Of a stretch of DNA of 64,000 nucleotides, positions 52,086-61,481 are shown piece after piece. Below the pieces are notes generated by a model. That model saw only the letters and a list, made by a program, of their open reading frames with translations, was not told where the DNA came from and ran no database searches. Source of the DNA: Helopsaltes ochotensis (taxonomy: Eukaryota > Chordata > Aves > Passeriformes > Locustellidae). The DNA lies in the NCBI GenBank assembly GCA_013400155.1, contig VXBM01000002.1, positions 3,010,088 through 3,074,087 on the forward strand, in the 5' to 3' direction. How positions within the stretch are numbered: the stretch's first letter is position 1; each line of letters begins with the position of its first letter. The position numbers and the translations under genes are program-made.

Positions 52086-55000
52086 GGCACGCACTCACAC
52101 CCAGTTAAAGCTGACTGAACTTTGTCAACAGCCATTATCCCATGTTCAGCCTCCAGCTGCTCTTGAGTAATGGTTTCCAGAGGAGTGCAAGTCAGGCTTG
52201 GGTGCCTCACTCTCTTTAATGAATCAGTAAGAGACAGATTCACTTGTACATGAAACTCGGGGAGCTGTCTTGCACAGTTTACACAGAAGGCTGTGTGGAC
52301 AGACCACACACCTGGGCTAGTGACCTAGATGCAGACTAAAGACAGGAATAACAGGAAGTTTTACTGCACAAAGGCCAGTGAAGCTAAAATCTATGCTGAT
52401 AAATCTTTTTTAAAAGGACACCCACTTAAAAACTCTGTGTTCCTGCCACAGACCTGGGTGGACACACTCTTGGACACACTGCAAACTCTGCTGGATTTGG
52501 TTTTTGTAGGGCACTCTTATCCTGGGGAACAAATTTTGCAGAGGTGGGATCTCCTAGACCCAACTACATTCAGACTCTTTAAATGGGTCAAAGTCTCCCA
52601 GTTAAGTGGACATTTTGGATTAACAGTTGATTCCTTCAGCAGCAATCCTCAGGGAAAGCAAATACACAGGTCACATGAGCCTGCTGAAAACCAGTTACTT
52701 TTACTTTACATATCTCAAGTTACAGGCTCATATAACACAATAACCACACACATGGACTTGCCCACTTTTTCCACAACCTCACAACAACTCTCTAACATCA
52801 GAGGTCTCTGAGCAATCTAGTTCAATGCCATTCAATCTCTGACTCTCTCTTTAGCTGTCCTTTGAATCAAGCAGCAACAAAACAGATTTCTCTCCCTCCA
52901 TGTGCTATCTTTCCTCCACCAGCAGTATGCTTATACTCTCCTTAAAAGAAAAAGGCTAAGCAGAAGTGCTTTTGTGTATAATTCATAGCTACTTTGCTAA
53001 GCTCTCATCAGCCTCATCACTGCTCTTGAATTTCCATCACACTCTCACCTTGATGTCCAGATTCAGGTTACAAATAATGTTTTGCCATGGAAAGCAGCCA
53101 TTTTCTTACTCATGGAGGTTCCACTGGGATGCAGACCTACCCAGAAATACACAGTATTTCACCACCTCAAGATGCTGTCTGAAAGAATTTCTTTAGTTCT
53201 TTGCAGTGGCTCAACTGAGAGGCAGAAGAAAAATTGACAGAACTCCCTATTCCAAATTGAGTTTGCTGTCTCACAAAAACACACGAACTGCCCAACAGCA
53301 ATTCAACAATTTTATTCAGTATTCAGCAATTTTACCCAAACATTGTATCTTTTTTTAATGATTCTGCAAATATAAAATGTAATTTTTGAGGATTGACTAC
53401 TCCAGTAGGTTTAACATATTACTCATCTGACTTTATAATATCTGCTTCAGAAAGCATATTGCAAAAATATCCAGCATTTTTTGCAATATTTTGCAGTGGT
53501 GTTTTCACCTGTGAGTCATTGCTGACTTGCAAGCATGAACATGAATGAATGTTACGCAACTTTTACTGAATAAGCTACTGGATCAATTCACTCATCTGAG
53601 CACTTCCTCATGACATGGTGGTATTTTCTGTGCTTTTGAATGAAAAGAAGCTTAGCAAAAGTGACAACGTGCAATATTCATACATTACAAAAAGCACAGA
53701 GAAGTTAAGAAACAGAAATAATAAATGGGTAAATCATAAAAGACCAAAGCCAACACTGAAACGAGTTAAACCGAGCTCAAAGTAATGATTCTGTGGATCA
53801 AATCCAGTGGAAGTGATTATGTTCAATACATGGCTTCTAACTTCATCACCTTCTGCTTCATAGCTGGCAAAACCTGACAGAAGTCTGGTTACAGAGTGAA
53901 AACAGAGGAAGTAATTACTTTATGTTTTACCTTTTCATGCTGGCTGTACCTTAACTTGAACATTCTCCTTCTCTTTGGTAAGCTTTATTCAACGTGCTGT
54001 TGCATTTAAAAGAAGTTATTTTCTTTTTCTGACCATATTCCTCACAAATTCATAGCAAGCACAGAACTTCATGTCACCCTTTCAAGCTCTATGATTTTCT
54101 TATGGCAGGAAATTTGCAATTCCCAATATTCTTAAGTTTTTACATCAACAGTTAGAAGGTCCTTTACAGGTGCAGCTGCTGACTTATGATTGGATATCTC
54201 AGCAGCACTGGCCATCAAACGCAACTCCTTCATCTGGAAGTTTTTTCATAGTGTGTTACAGACCACTGACCTACACAGCTTGGCTCTCGATGAATTGCTC
54301 TTCTGTAATGCAAGATGAACAGCAACCTTATAGAAATTAGAAGTCAGAAAGGTAAAAGGAAATTAACAGCAAAAATCCTGAATGTTGACTTGTGGGTCAC
54401 CACTTCAGAGGTGTGACCACAGCAGAAGAGCAGGTCTGCATCTGGCAATGAACCAAGACACTCTTGTGCCGCAGCTGCAGAGGTCAGGCACACCATGGAA
54501 CAGGCCTGCTTGGTGTATTCAGTGATGGTCATCACTGTGCAGCTTTTGACAACGACCAGCTCATCATTATTGCAAGAAACAGCGCCAGCACCTTGAAGTC
54601 CTCATTTCCTGCTTCATGGCTGAAAGAGACTAGAGAAACAGTCTTTTACAGCCTCATACATGACATTTCTTTGATCACAGCTGTCTCAGAGGTTGTCTGT
54701 AAGAAAGAATGCCATGAGCATAGCAACTGCAAGTGTCTCCTGTGATCTGCTGAAATCAATGCAATGTCTGACAGCTGAAGCAGAAACTCAATTTCAGGTA
54801 ACAAAATTTCAGTTTGCTATTCACAAAGGAGTGCTTGACTTCTGCCTCTGGGCTTTCTGGTATGGAAGGGATAATGTCCAGAAGCCACAGAACCTTATAA
54901 GCATGTAAGGCTCTCCAAAGCCCCCAGTCAGTGTTGCCACTTAGAAGTTCACAAGCATCATTTGCACACACGGTGGCTTTGATGATTCTGTGGGTGGTGC

Positions 55001-58000
55001 CATTGTGTCCTCCCAAGAAATCCATTAAAATCGATTCATTTTGCACACAACATCATTACTGCTCACTTCTAAAGATCTAAACTATCACTTCATGCTTCAT
55101 GACAGAAAAGGACTAAGCACTGAACAACAAATGTGCTTCCTTTTGTTTCTCAGCTTTTGACACTTTCCACAAAGATACAGCGCTACCCAGTAAATACCAA
55201 TTCACTGAGACCAGCTGGGACTCTCCACTTCCCTGCCCCTTACATTGCTGTACTTCAGTCTCCTACTGCAGAAATGACCAGCTGAAAAAAAGATAATAAA
55301 CCTTTCAATCACTGCTCAATGCAAGAATGTGTTTACATTTATATTAAACTCTCTTTTCCACAGCACACACAATAGCACAAACTGATGTAGTACATACCAG
55401 AGAACACAATCCCATCTTCTGAAAGCATCAAAACTCTTCTTAAATGTGAGATTTTTTTCTTTCAGAGTTAATTTTCCTAATTATACTTTTATCACTGCCA
55501 TGCTAATATCTTCTCCCATTTTGTGCACAATCACAAATTAGTTGCAATCAATAGCACAATGGGCAATATTCTGGCATTTTGGATTCCTGTCACAGCCAGT
55601 CCAGGGAGCTCAGTGACAGGGCACATTGCTGTCACTAGACACTTACACTCAGCCCTCCAAAGCCTCTCGCTGTGTTTCTGAAATGTCAAAGTTGCTGACT
55701 GCTGACTCACAGGTAAAAATGGCTTCCTGACTTTTTAAATATTCAAGCCTTACCTCCACCTTTTGCAAAAGTGCTGCCAAACATAAGCCACTAGAGCATT
55801 TTCATTTTTTTTTTTTCTCAAGTCTGCAACAAGTGGAGACTTCTTAGTGATGTTGATACAAATTCAAGCAATTACTTGATGTAACACAGTGATTTGTCCA
55901 AATTAAAATGAGCTAAAGGGATTCTGAAGATAAGGCTAAACATCTGATACTCACTCTTTTATTAAGACACCAGAACACCTGGTAAAAACAACACTGTGCA
56001 AACATTCAGGGGAGAAAGAGTGTGGCTCACTTCTGGCAGGAACCTGTCTCTCTCTCTTCTTACGTTCTGCACTTCTGCACTATTATTAACATGATACCAG
56101 CAAAAGAGACAGTGTTAGGCAAACTTATTTTGAGAGAGTTTCAGGCCATAGACTTTATAATTCTGTCCCCTTTTATTCCCAGGGACCCCCCCCTTCAAAC
56201 CACGAAACCACTAAGGAAGAAGCACAGGAAAAGATCAGTAAAGACTGATAGATTCTCTCTAAGTATAGGACTGGGGCTACAGGTACTGCAAGAACACAGG
56301 CAGAGAGATCTGCCACTTTCTCCGTTTCCTTTTTTCCTTGTTTCTTCTGTTTTATTGGAAAAGGAACTATTTACATAGACAAAATAAAGTGAAAGCACAT
56401 CTTTTCATCTTACAGATGCTTTGTAGGAACTGAAACAGGGAGACCAGATATGTGGCCTTTTCCTGTTCTCATAAAGAGCTTCCTGAGATGATATAAAATA
56501 ATGTTATTTCCCTGAAGTCCACAGAACTCCTGTGGCTTATACTTTTTGTATCTCACTCACTGGATATAAAGTAGAAGTTATGAAAAGAGAAAAAAAGCTG
56601 AGCAAACTCATGCAGGAAAAATGCTGATGATATATCTGCTACTATAAAACTGCATGTTTTGATCTAATAATGTTCTTCAGAATAGTAAACTAATTTCTCT
56701 CAGATAAAATTCCTCATATCTCCCACTCATAAAGTTCTTCCTTCAGATTGCTCAATTTTGCATGTTACAGTCTTCCACTATTATTTGGTTTACAGCAAAC
56801 TTTTAATCAGAATAAGTTTTTACACCAGTTATAAAAAATGTTGCTAAAGCCCCATTACTTCTTTATTTTGGCTATGCCATCAGACTGGCATTTGCAGAAG
56901 GACTTTGTTCTATTCTGTTTAAAGTTCCTGTTAACAGAAGTCATAAAACTATTTTCATTTCACAAACTCATTTTAGAGTTTTTTATTCCTGTAAATTAAA
57001 ACAATGAGCTATTTTGGGAAGGGCAAAACAGGGTGGATTCCATGTAAAATTATTCTGCTTCTATGCACTTGCAGCTAAACAAAACTCTCAATTATGTAAT
57101 ACAAAAACAATAAATATTAAAAATCTCTGCTAAAACTAGGCAGTATTTCTTAAGTAGATAGAAAAATAGTGCCATAATAGAGGGAAAAAGTCTCACCTCA
57201 GTCTGGAGAACAAATGCCTGCAGGTAAGAACACATCAACAATATAATCAAATAAAGAAAGTTCAATAAGGAGGTAGGATTACTTTTTTTTGTAATCTCAG
57301 TTTCAAAATGCACATCCTTTGGTGAGAACAAGTCAGGTATAAGTTGTTCAACAGAGATGAACTCAAGATTTACTGCGTACTTATAGAAATTCACTTTTCC
57401 AGTTAATCAGAAAAAATAACATGCAACAATTAACAATGAACTAATAAGCAGGTAAAGATATATATCATTATAAGAAACAGTTGATAAATGGGCACAGTAT
57501 TTTGTCAAGTGATTTTCCATAAATTGTTTTTGTTCTAGGGATCCAATGTAATGACTGAAACTTCTTGCAAAGCAGGCCAAGCCCCTACCCCTGCTGCTTG
57601 CAGCGAGGTTATTTACTACTGTTACTTCACACAGCTGCATTTGAGATTTGCAATCCTGCACTGAAGCCAAAGCTGGTCCCCCTGGGCAGCTGGAATCATG
57701 TCCACGTGACAAAGACACTTACCTCACACCCTGCTCTTAAACATGCAGCTACAGTGACTTTCATACTAACCATGTGCAAGACGTGACAATTTTTTTTTCT
57801 TTTAGTGAGCTATTAGAAAGTCAGAGGTGCATTTTTGTTCACAGTTATGATTTAAAAGAGAGTAATACACAAACCCTAACCGGACTACATAAACGTCCAC
57901 CGAATGGCATTAACTTTTCTTTTGCATATGAAAGCCTTTCTATTAGAAGTAACCATCACAACATTGCTCTTTCCCAAATGAAGAAGGAAGCTCACAGAGT

Positions 58001-58019
58001 TCATCCAACCAAAGAAGGA
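52086..58019. other. Non-coding intergenic sequence
   Basis: AT-rich, with no recognised gene. The frame at 52,329-52,811 (160 codons, plus) shows no domain. The minus-strand stretch 55,046-54,344 has several adjacent reading frames of protein-like composition broken by stops and might be a decayed retrocopy, but I could not match it to a gene. A T-rich run lies near 55,806-55,817. AT-rich sequence gives way abruptly to the CpG island near 58,030. Confidence 0.5.
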
Positions 58020-58413
58020 GCAAGTTCTCATCCAAGCACACCTCGTCCCCAGCGCCCCCCGCCCTGAACCCCCCTGTGCCCCATTCCCAGCCCGGGATAG
58101 CGCAAGCTCTCCGTGCACAACGGCGGAACGACGGGAAAGGCCATGGGGAGCTTGGTTACGACCACTGGTTTTACATGAAAGGCACCCCTACGCAACCGCA
58201 GCTGCTATCAGGACAAGGCTTTAATCCAACAGATCTTTTGGAAAAGAAAGTCAGCCCCTCTCCCGCCATCAGCTGTACCAGCCACTACCCGCTCACAGCC
58301 GCCTCTGCCGTCGGGCCCGGCTGTGCACACGACGCTGCGCCGCTCTCCGCTGGCCAGAGATCCCGGGAAGGTGGTGAGCCGTGTCCTGTCCCTTCACGCC
58401 ATGAACACAAACC

Positions 58414-58521
58414 ATGAGCAGCAGCAGCCTGTCGCCCACAGAAAGCCCGGGGCACACGGACACCGCCGTGCTCGCCGTCCGCGCCGGCACCTGCCTGAGG
58501 GACGCCTCGCACGCCATGTAA
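58414..58521 (+). other. Candidate small ORF / first exon with donor (35 codons)
   Basis: An ATG with A at -3 opens a 35-codon frame starting M-S-S-S-S-L-S-P-T-E and ending at TAA 58,519-58,521. The frame overlaps GTAAGG (58,518-58,523), so a transcript spliced there would leave the frame open into a downstream exon in phase 2. No homologue is recognised. It may be only fortuitous sequence in the CpG island. Confidence 0.2.
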
Positions 58522-58532
58522 GGGCCTTCCCC

Positions 58533-58570
58533 ATTGGTCGGCCCTCCCCGAAGGGGCCGGGATAGCCAAT
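58533..58570. promoter_or_regulatory. Paired opposed CCAAT boxes (NF-Y type)
   Basis: ATTGG at 58,533-58,537 and CCAAT at 58,566-58,570, 33 bases centre to centre, about three helical turns, within the CpG island. Paired CCAAT boxes at roughly this spacing are a common NF-Y arrangement in TATA-less and bidirectional promoters. They mark this island as a likely active promoter. Confidence 0.6.
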
Positions 58571-58638
58571 CACAGTTCTCGTCTCTCCCGAGGGGCTCTC
58601 CCCTCACGCAGCCCAGGCGGTGTGGGCCGCGCTGAGTG

Positions 58639-58650
58639 CGGGAATTCCCG
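58639..58650. promoter_or_regulatory. kappaB-like perfect palindrome
   Basis: CGGGAATTCCCG is a 12-base perfect palindrome whose core, GGGAATTCCC (58,640-58,649), fits the NF-kappaB consensus GGGRNWYYCC. It lies about 70 bases downstream of the second CCAAT box. Binding in vivo is inference. Confidence 0.5.
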
Positions 58651-58790
58651 ACATCTGCCGGGCTCCCTTGGGGGCTCTGCCAGCGCCTCTGCCCCGGCCG
58701 GGGACCGGACACACCGGCTCCTCTGACTCCGGGGAAGCCACTGCTACACAGCGGGAAAGAGTAAGGCCAGAACAGAGCGTGATGGGGTGA

Positions 58791-59999
58791 GCGAGCGTCG
58801 AGGAGATGCGGTAGGAGAAGGGCCCCAGCAGCGTTGTGGAGGTTGCGTGGGCTGAGGGCACAGAGAGTAGCAGGGAGCCTCTGGAATCCTCATCAGTGCT
58901 GGGGCAAAACCTGCTGGTGTCTGGCAACCAGGATAGTCCAGGTCTCCCTTTTACTGTGCATTTTCTGATAATTGTCCTTGATCCCAGAGTTAAGAATGAG
59001 AACTTGTGCCTAAGTATTGCCCTTTCCTAATTTCCCTGAAAATGGCCCCTGTTTCTTCTCAAGCTGAAAGAGCTGCAGAGTTTCTTCTCTGAATCTACTA
59101 CTAAAGAACTGCTGGGTAGGTCTACTGAAGCAATTCTTCTCTCTCAAGGAGGTTGAACTTGAGCACAACTAATACTTGTTATAAAGATGTTTTCCACAGA
59201 ATTCCTTTCTCATCTAATGGGTAAGTCCCAAACTCAACCTTTTTATTTGGAAATGTGTTAACATTTCCTGTAGATCTGCTCAGCAGAACAAATGGTATAG
59301 TACGGTACATCTACATCAAAATGTTCTGTCTCGATTCAGCATTAAACCACATCTTCCTGCACTGGTTGTGCCTTATTTTTCTCTAGTTTGCTAGAGACAG
59401 CACCACAAGCTATGCTGTTCTGAGCAGACTTGGGGGCACTGTGGCAGGCACAGGTTACCCTGTGAGCCTAGCCCTGAGGGGCAGTGCTGCATGTGAACAT
59501 AAATTCCATTCTTTCACAAAGCACAGCGGTAGCATAAGCAGACTTTACTCCTGAAGGTGGTCTTTTCGCATGTATGAAACCAGCTTTTTGCTCAACCTAA
59601 CACCAAAACTATTTTGGTTTTGGAACAGATGTTCACTTCCTCTCACGCCCCCTCAAACTCCACAAAACTTTTACTCCAGAAAGAAGGGCTTCCAAAGCAA
59701 CCCTCCTCTGATGATCTCTGTCTCAGAGAAAAAAAACCTGTCTTTGCTCTTTAGCATGAATTTCACAGAAATTAGTCTGGAGAAACATGTTCCAGCAAAA
59801 GGTAATAGGTATCACAAGTGCTTTCAGATCTCCATTCAGATGCATTTCTTTACTTCTACTCGGTAAGTTACGCATACAACTCTCTCGTTGATTCAGGCAT
59901 TAATCTCTATAAAACTGGCTGAGCTGTATCTCTTACAAGCAGAGAATATTAATGAAACCCAAGTTATTTGCATTTGTACTTTTAAATAATTCAGAGGAT
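58791..59999. other. Non-coding sequence between the two KLF13-proximal CpG islands
   Basis: GC content falls back to the regional level. No gene, repeat or clear motif is recognised; open frames (for example 59,570-59,866, plus) show no domain. It may be an intron or upstream sequence if a transcript starts at the 58 kb island. Confidence 0.5.
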
Positions 60000-60312
60000 G
60001 CGGAGTGCTGGAGTTTTGACAGGAAGGCGATTTCAAGTGTGCTCCCCGGCAGTTAGTTAAACCTGTCACAGCCCATTAAAATCCGCACCCGAGCTCCATC
60101 TGGCAGCTGCGGACCAAACCGCGCAGCGTCCTATCACCAGCATCAGTTCCAACTTCACCGCGTTTTAATCTTGCGAAGTTCAGCGCCTCTTAAATTGTTC
60201 CTTGCGGCGCGGCTCTAAGGCGGACGTCATCGCCCCGCTCCCGCCCGTCGGAGGCTGCGGCGGGAGGGGGCGGAAGGCCCGGGAGCTCCGCGGCCGCGCC
60301 CGGGCCCGGCGG

Positions 60313-60447
60313 NNNNNNNNNNNNNNNNNNNNNNNNNNNNNNNNNNNNNNNNNNNNNNNNNNNNNNNNNNNNNNNNNNNNNNNNNNNNNNNNNNNNNNNN
60401 NNNNNNNNNNNNNNNNNNNNNNNNNNNNNNNNNNNNNNNNNNNNNNN
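60313..60447. other. Assembly gap (135 N)
   Basis: A run of 135 N within the GC-rich KLF13 promoter. Flanks are extremely GC-rich ('cgggcccggcgg' before, 'acctgccggcgcgggccgcg' after), so the missing sequence is probably also GC-rich and failed to sequence. Frames reported across it are meaningless. Confidence 0.99.
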
Positions 60448-60476
60448 ACCTGCCGGCGCGGGCCGCGGCCCCCGCG

Positions 60477-60490
60477 TGACGTCACGCCCA
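60477..60490. promoter_or_regulatory. Composite CRE / KLF-Sp site
   Basis: Perfect CRE palindrome TGACGTCA (60,477-60,484) overlapping CACGCCCA (60,483-60,490), a KLF/Sp-type CACCC/GC-box variant. A further CCACGCCCC follows at 60,505-60,513. CREB/ATF input and KLF-family auto- or cross-regulation are plausible but inferred. Confidence 0.6.
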
Positions 60491-60575
60491 GATGTTCCCC
60501 CAGGCCACGCCCCGCGGGCTCCGGGCGGCTCCGGGCGGCGATAACGGGGAGCGCCGGGTCCGCTGTCACAGCGCG

Positions 60576-60620
60576 ATGGGAGGGCTGCGAGACCGCATCG
60601 CCGGCTCCCTGCCTTCCTGA
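60576..60620 (+). other. Upstream ORF 1 (14 codons)
   Basis: ATG with G at -3 and G at +4 (strong initiation context) opens a 14-residue frame beginning M-G-G-L-R-D-R, with stop TGA ending at 60,620. It lies 315 bases before the KLF13 start. It is relevant only if transcription starts upstream of 60,576, which the gap prevents me from judging. Confidence 0.45.
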
Positions 60621-60766
60621 GAAAACGGCGTTAATCCACACTCCGAGCAACAAGCTGCCGGTGCCAGGATCTATCTGCTGTTCTTTTTCTCTTCCATTGG
60701 ACCGCCAACGCTTTTTCGATTTAGTGACAAGCTGGGTGTGATCGTCACGAACAAAGTGTGGGTTTG

Positions 60767-60808
60767 ATGGCTGCTAAATCAGCCTTTACTCCTACAAACC
60801 GATCCTAA
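60767..60808 (+). other. Upstream ORF 2 (13 codons)
   Basis: ATG with G at +4 but T at -3 (moderate context) opens M-A-A-K-S-A-F-T-P-T-N-R-S and stops at TAA 60,806-60,808. It is likely inside the 5' leader, since no splice acceptor is evident between it and the main start. Confidence 0.45.
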
Positions 60809-60876
60809 GAAATAAGGGAGGGAAAAGTCTGCTTGCGTAATCATTTCAAAAAGGGAAAGAGCGCTGTTGCGTTGGG

Positions 60877-60925
60877 TTTGTTTTTTTCTTTTTTTGTCTT
60901 CGTCTGTTTGGATTTCTTTTTAAAC
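60877..60925 (+). other. T-rich leader segment before the start codon
   Basis: Interrupted T runs with scattered G and C directly before the KLF13 start region. It resembles the pyrimidine tract of a 3' splice site, but no usable AG follows before the ATG at 60,935, so it is better read as unspliced 5' leader. Confidence 0.45.
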
Positions 60926-60927
60926 TT

Positions 60928-61011
60928 ATGAAAAATGGCAACAGCGGCATACGTGGATCATTTTGCAGCAGAGTGCCTTGTTTCTATGTCAAGTCGTGCT
61001 GTTATCCATAG
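60928..61011 (+). other. Overlapping out-of-frame upstream ORF 3
   Basis: An ATG at 60,928, seven bases before the KLF13 ATG and in another frame, opens 27 codons ending at TAG 61,009-61,011 inside the KLF13 coding region. Its context is weak (C at -3, A at +4), whereas the main ATG has A at -3 and G at +4. Leaky scanning should therefore favour KLF13, with some loss to this frame. Confidence 0.5.
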
Positions 61012-61475
61012 TCCCAAAGGGGAGCCTGATCCCCAACCTGATGCAGCAATACTTCCTTCATCCAATGGAGAAGATAGACGGGAAGTCAGAGAAACCGGGA
61101 AAGACAATGGATCATCATTACTTGTGGTAGCTAGCATTTTAGCAGATCTGAACCAGCATGTCCCAAACTCACCTGTTCTAAGGACGGAAAAAACAGAGAC
61201 GCTTGATTTAACAGAACAAATACACATTTCTATTGCTCCTGAGGAGTTTGGGGAAGAAAGTCTGTCTTCAGCTGGTAAGCGTGGAGGAGAAAGAGCAGCC
61301 ACACCTACTAGCCTGGCTGCAGTAACTGAGCCAAGCCCCAGACAAAAGAACAAACGCATAAGAAGCTGGACTGACCCTGGATCACCCCAGAAAAAGCACA
61401 AATGCCACTATGTGGGGTGTGAAAAAGTTTATGGCAAATCTTCCCATCTTAAAGCTCATCTAAGGACCCATACAG
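60935..61475 (+). CDS. KLF13: Krueppel-like factor 13, coding exon 1 (partial gene)
   Basis: Sequence-specific transcription factor of the Sp1/KLF family, nuclear, binding GC and CACCC boxes; the KLF9/13/14/16 group represses through SIN3A-histone deacetylase and can also activate. Residues 4-19 (AAYVDHFAAECLVSMS) are the SIN3-interacting helix, nearly identical to what I recall of mammalian KLF13. A second conserved block is 62-74 (LLVVASILADLNQ). A basic stretch at 136-143 (RQKNKRIR) with KK at 153-154 looks like the nuclear signal. Finger 1 is complete: C157, C162, H175, H179 (C-x4-C-x12-H-x3-H), with helix contacts K168, H171 and A174, then the HTG linker. The exon ends after the first base of codon 181, so fingers 2-3 are in exon 2 outside the window. 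Start chosen for its strong context and conserved N-terminus. The central region lacks the Ala/Pro-rich GC-rich content of mammals, and finger 1 begins about a dozen residues earlier. KLF9 and KLF14 fit the N-terminus less well. Confidence 0.95.
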
Positions 61476-61481
61476 GTTAGT
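61476..61481 (+). other. KLF13: Splice donor of KLF13 exon 1
   Basis: CATACAG|GTTAGT: a good 5' splice site directly after the HTG linker codons of finger 1, phase 1. Reading on without splicing meets TAG at 61,478-61,480, so splicing is required to make the three-finger protein. The position fits the two-exon structure of KLF9/KLF13. Confidence 0.9.

Larger units (their letters stand above)
58020..58790. promoter_or_regulatory. CpG island about 2.2 kb upstream of the KLF13 promoter
   Basis: A GC-rich, CpG-dense block of about 770 bases with a sharp left edge. It holds two opposed CCAAT boxes (58,533-58,537 and 58,566-58,570), a perfect GGGAATTCCC palindrome (58,640-58,649) and a good GTAAGG donor-like site (58,518-58,523, plus). 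Overlapping open frames on both strands (58,076-58,417, 58,323-58,565, 58,293-58,712) are what GC-rich DNA gives and match no family I know. The likely roles are an alternative KLF13 first exon, a divergent non-coding transcript, or a separate promoter facing the minus strand. Distance and orientation fit an upstream KLF13 promoter, but this is inference. Confidence 0.75.
60000..60740 (+). promoter_or_regulatory. KLF13: KLF13 promoter CpG island and 5' leader
   Basis: A dense CpG island directly upstream of the KLF13 start codon, interrupted by an assembly gap at 60,313-60,447. Visible sites are a CRE-like GACGTCA (60,223-60,229), a full palindromic CRE TGACGTCA (60,477-60,484), CACGCCCA (60,483-60,490) overlapping its end, CCACGCCCC (60,505-60,513), a doubled 'ctccgggcgg' (near 60,519-60,538) and an inverted CCAAT (60,696-60,700). 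No TATA box is evident. The transcription start cannot be placed and may fall in or near the gap. Downstream the leader becomes AT- and T-rich up to the start codon. Confidence 0.85.

Noticed and set aside
52329..52811. 160-codon plus-strand ORF next to the LTR
   Set aside because: Not retroviral in character and no domain; chance length.
1..58000. TRPM1 exons or mir-211 on the minus strand, expected from synteny
   Set aside because: Looked for characteristic TRPM1 N-terminal peptides and the mir-211 mature sequence; nothing recognisable found. Very short exons could be missed by eye.
58293..58712. 139-codon minus-strand ORF in the 58 kb CpG island
   Set aside because: GC-rich low-stop sequence with frames open on both strands; Arg/Gly/Pro-rich composition typical of translated CpG islands.
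60180..60741. 157- and 179-codon ORFs across the N run
   Set aside because: They are read through 135 unknown bases, so the frames have no meaning.
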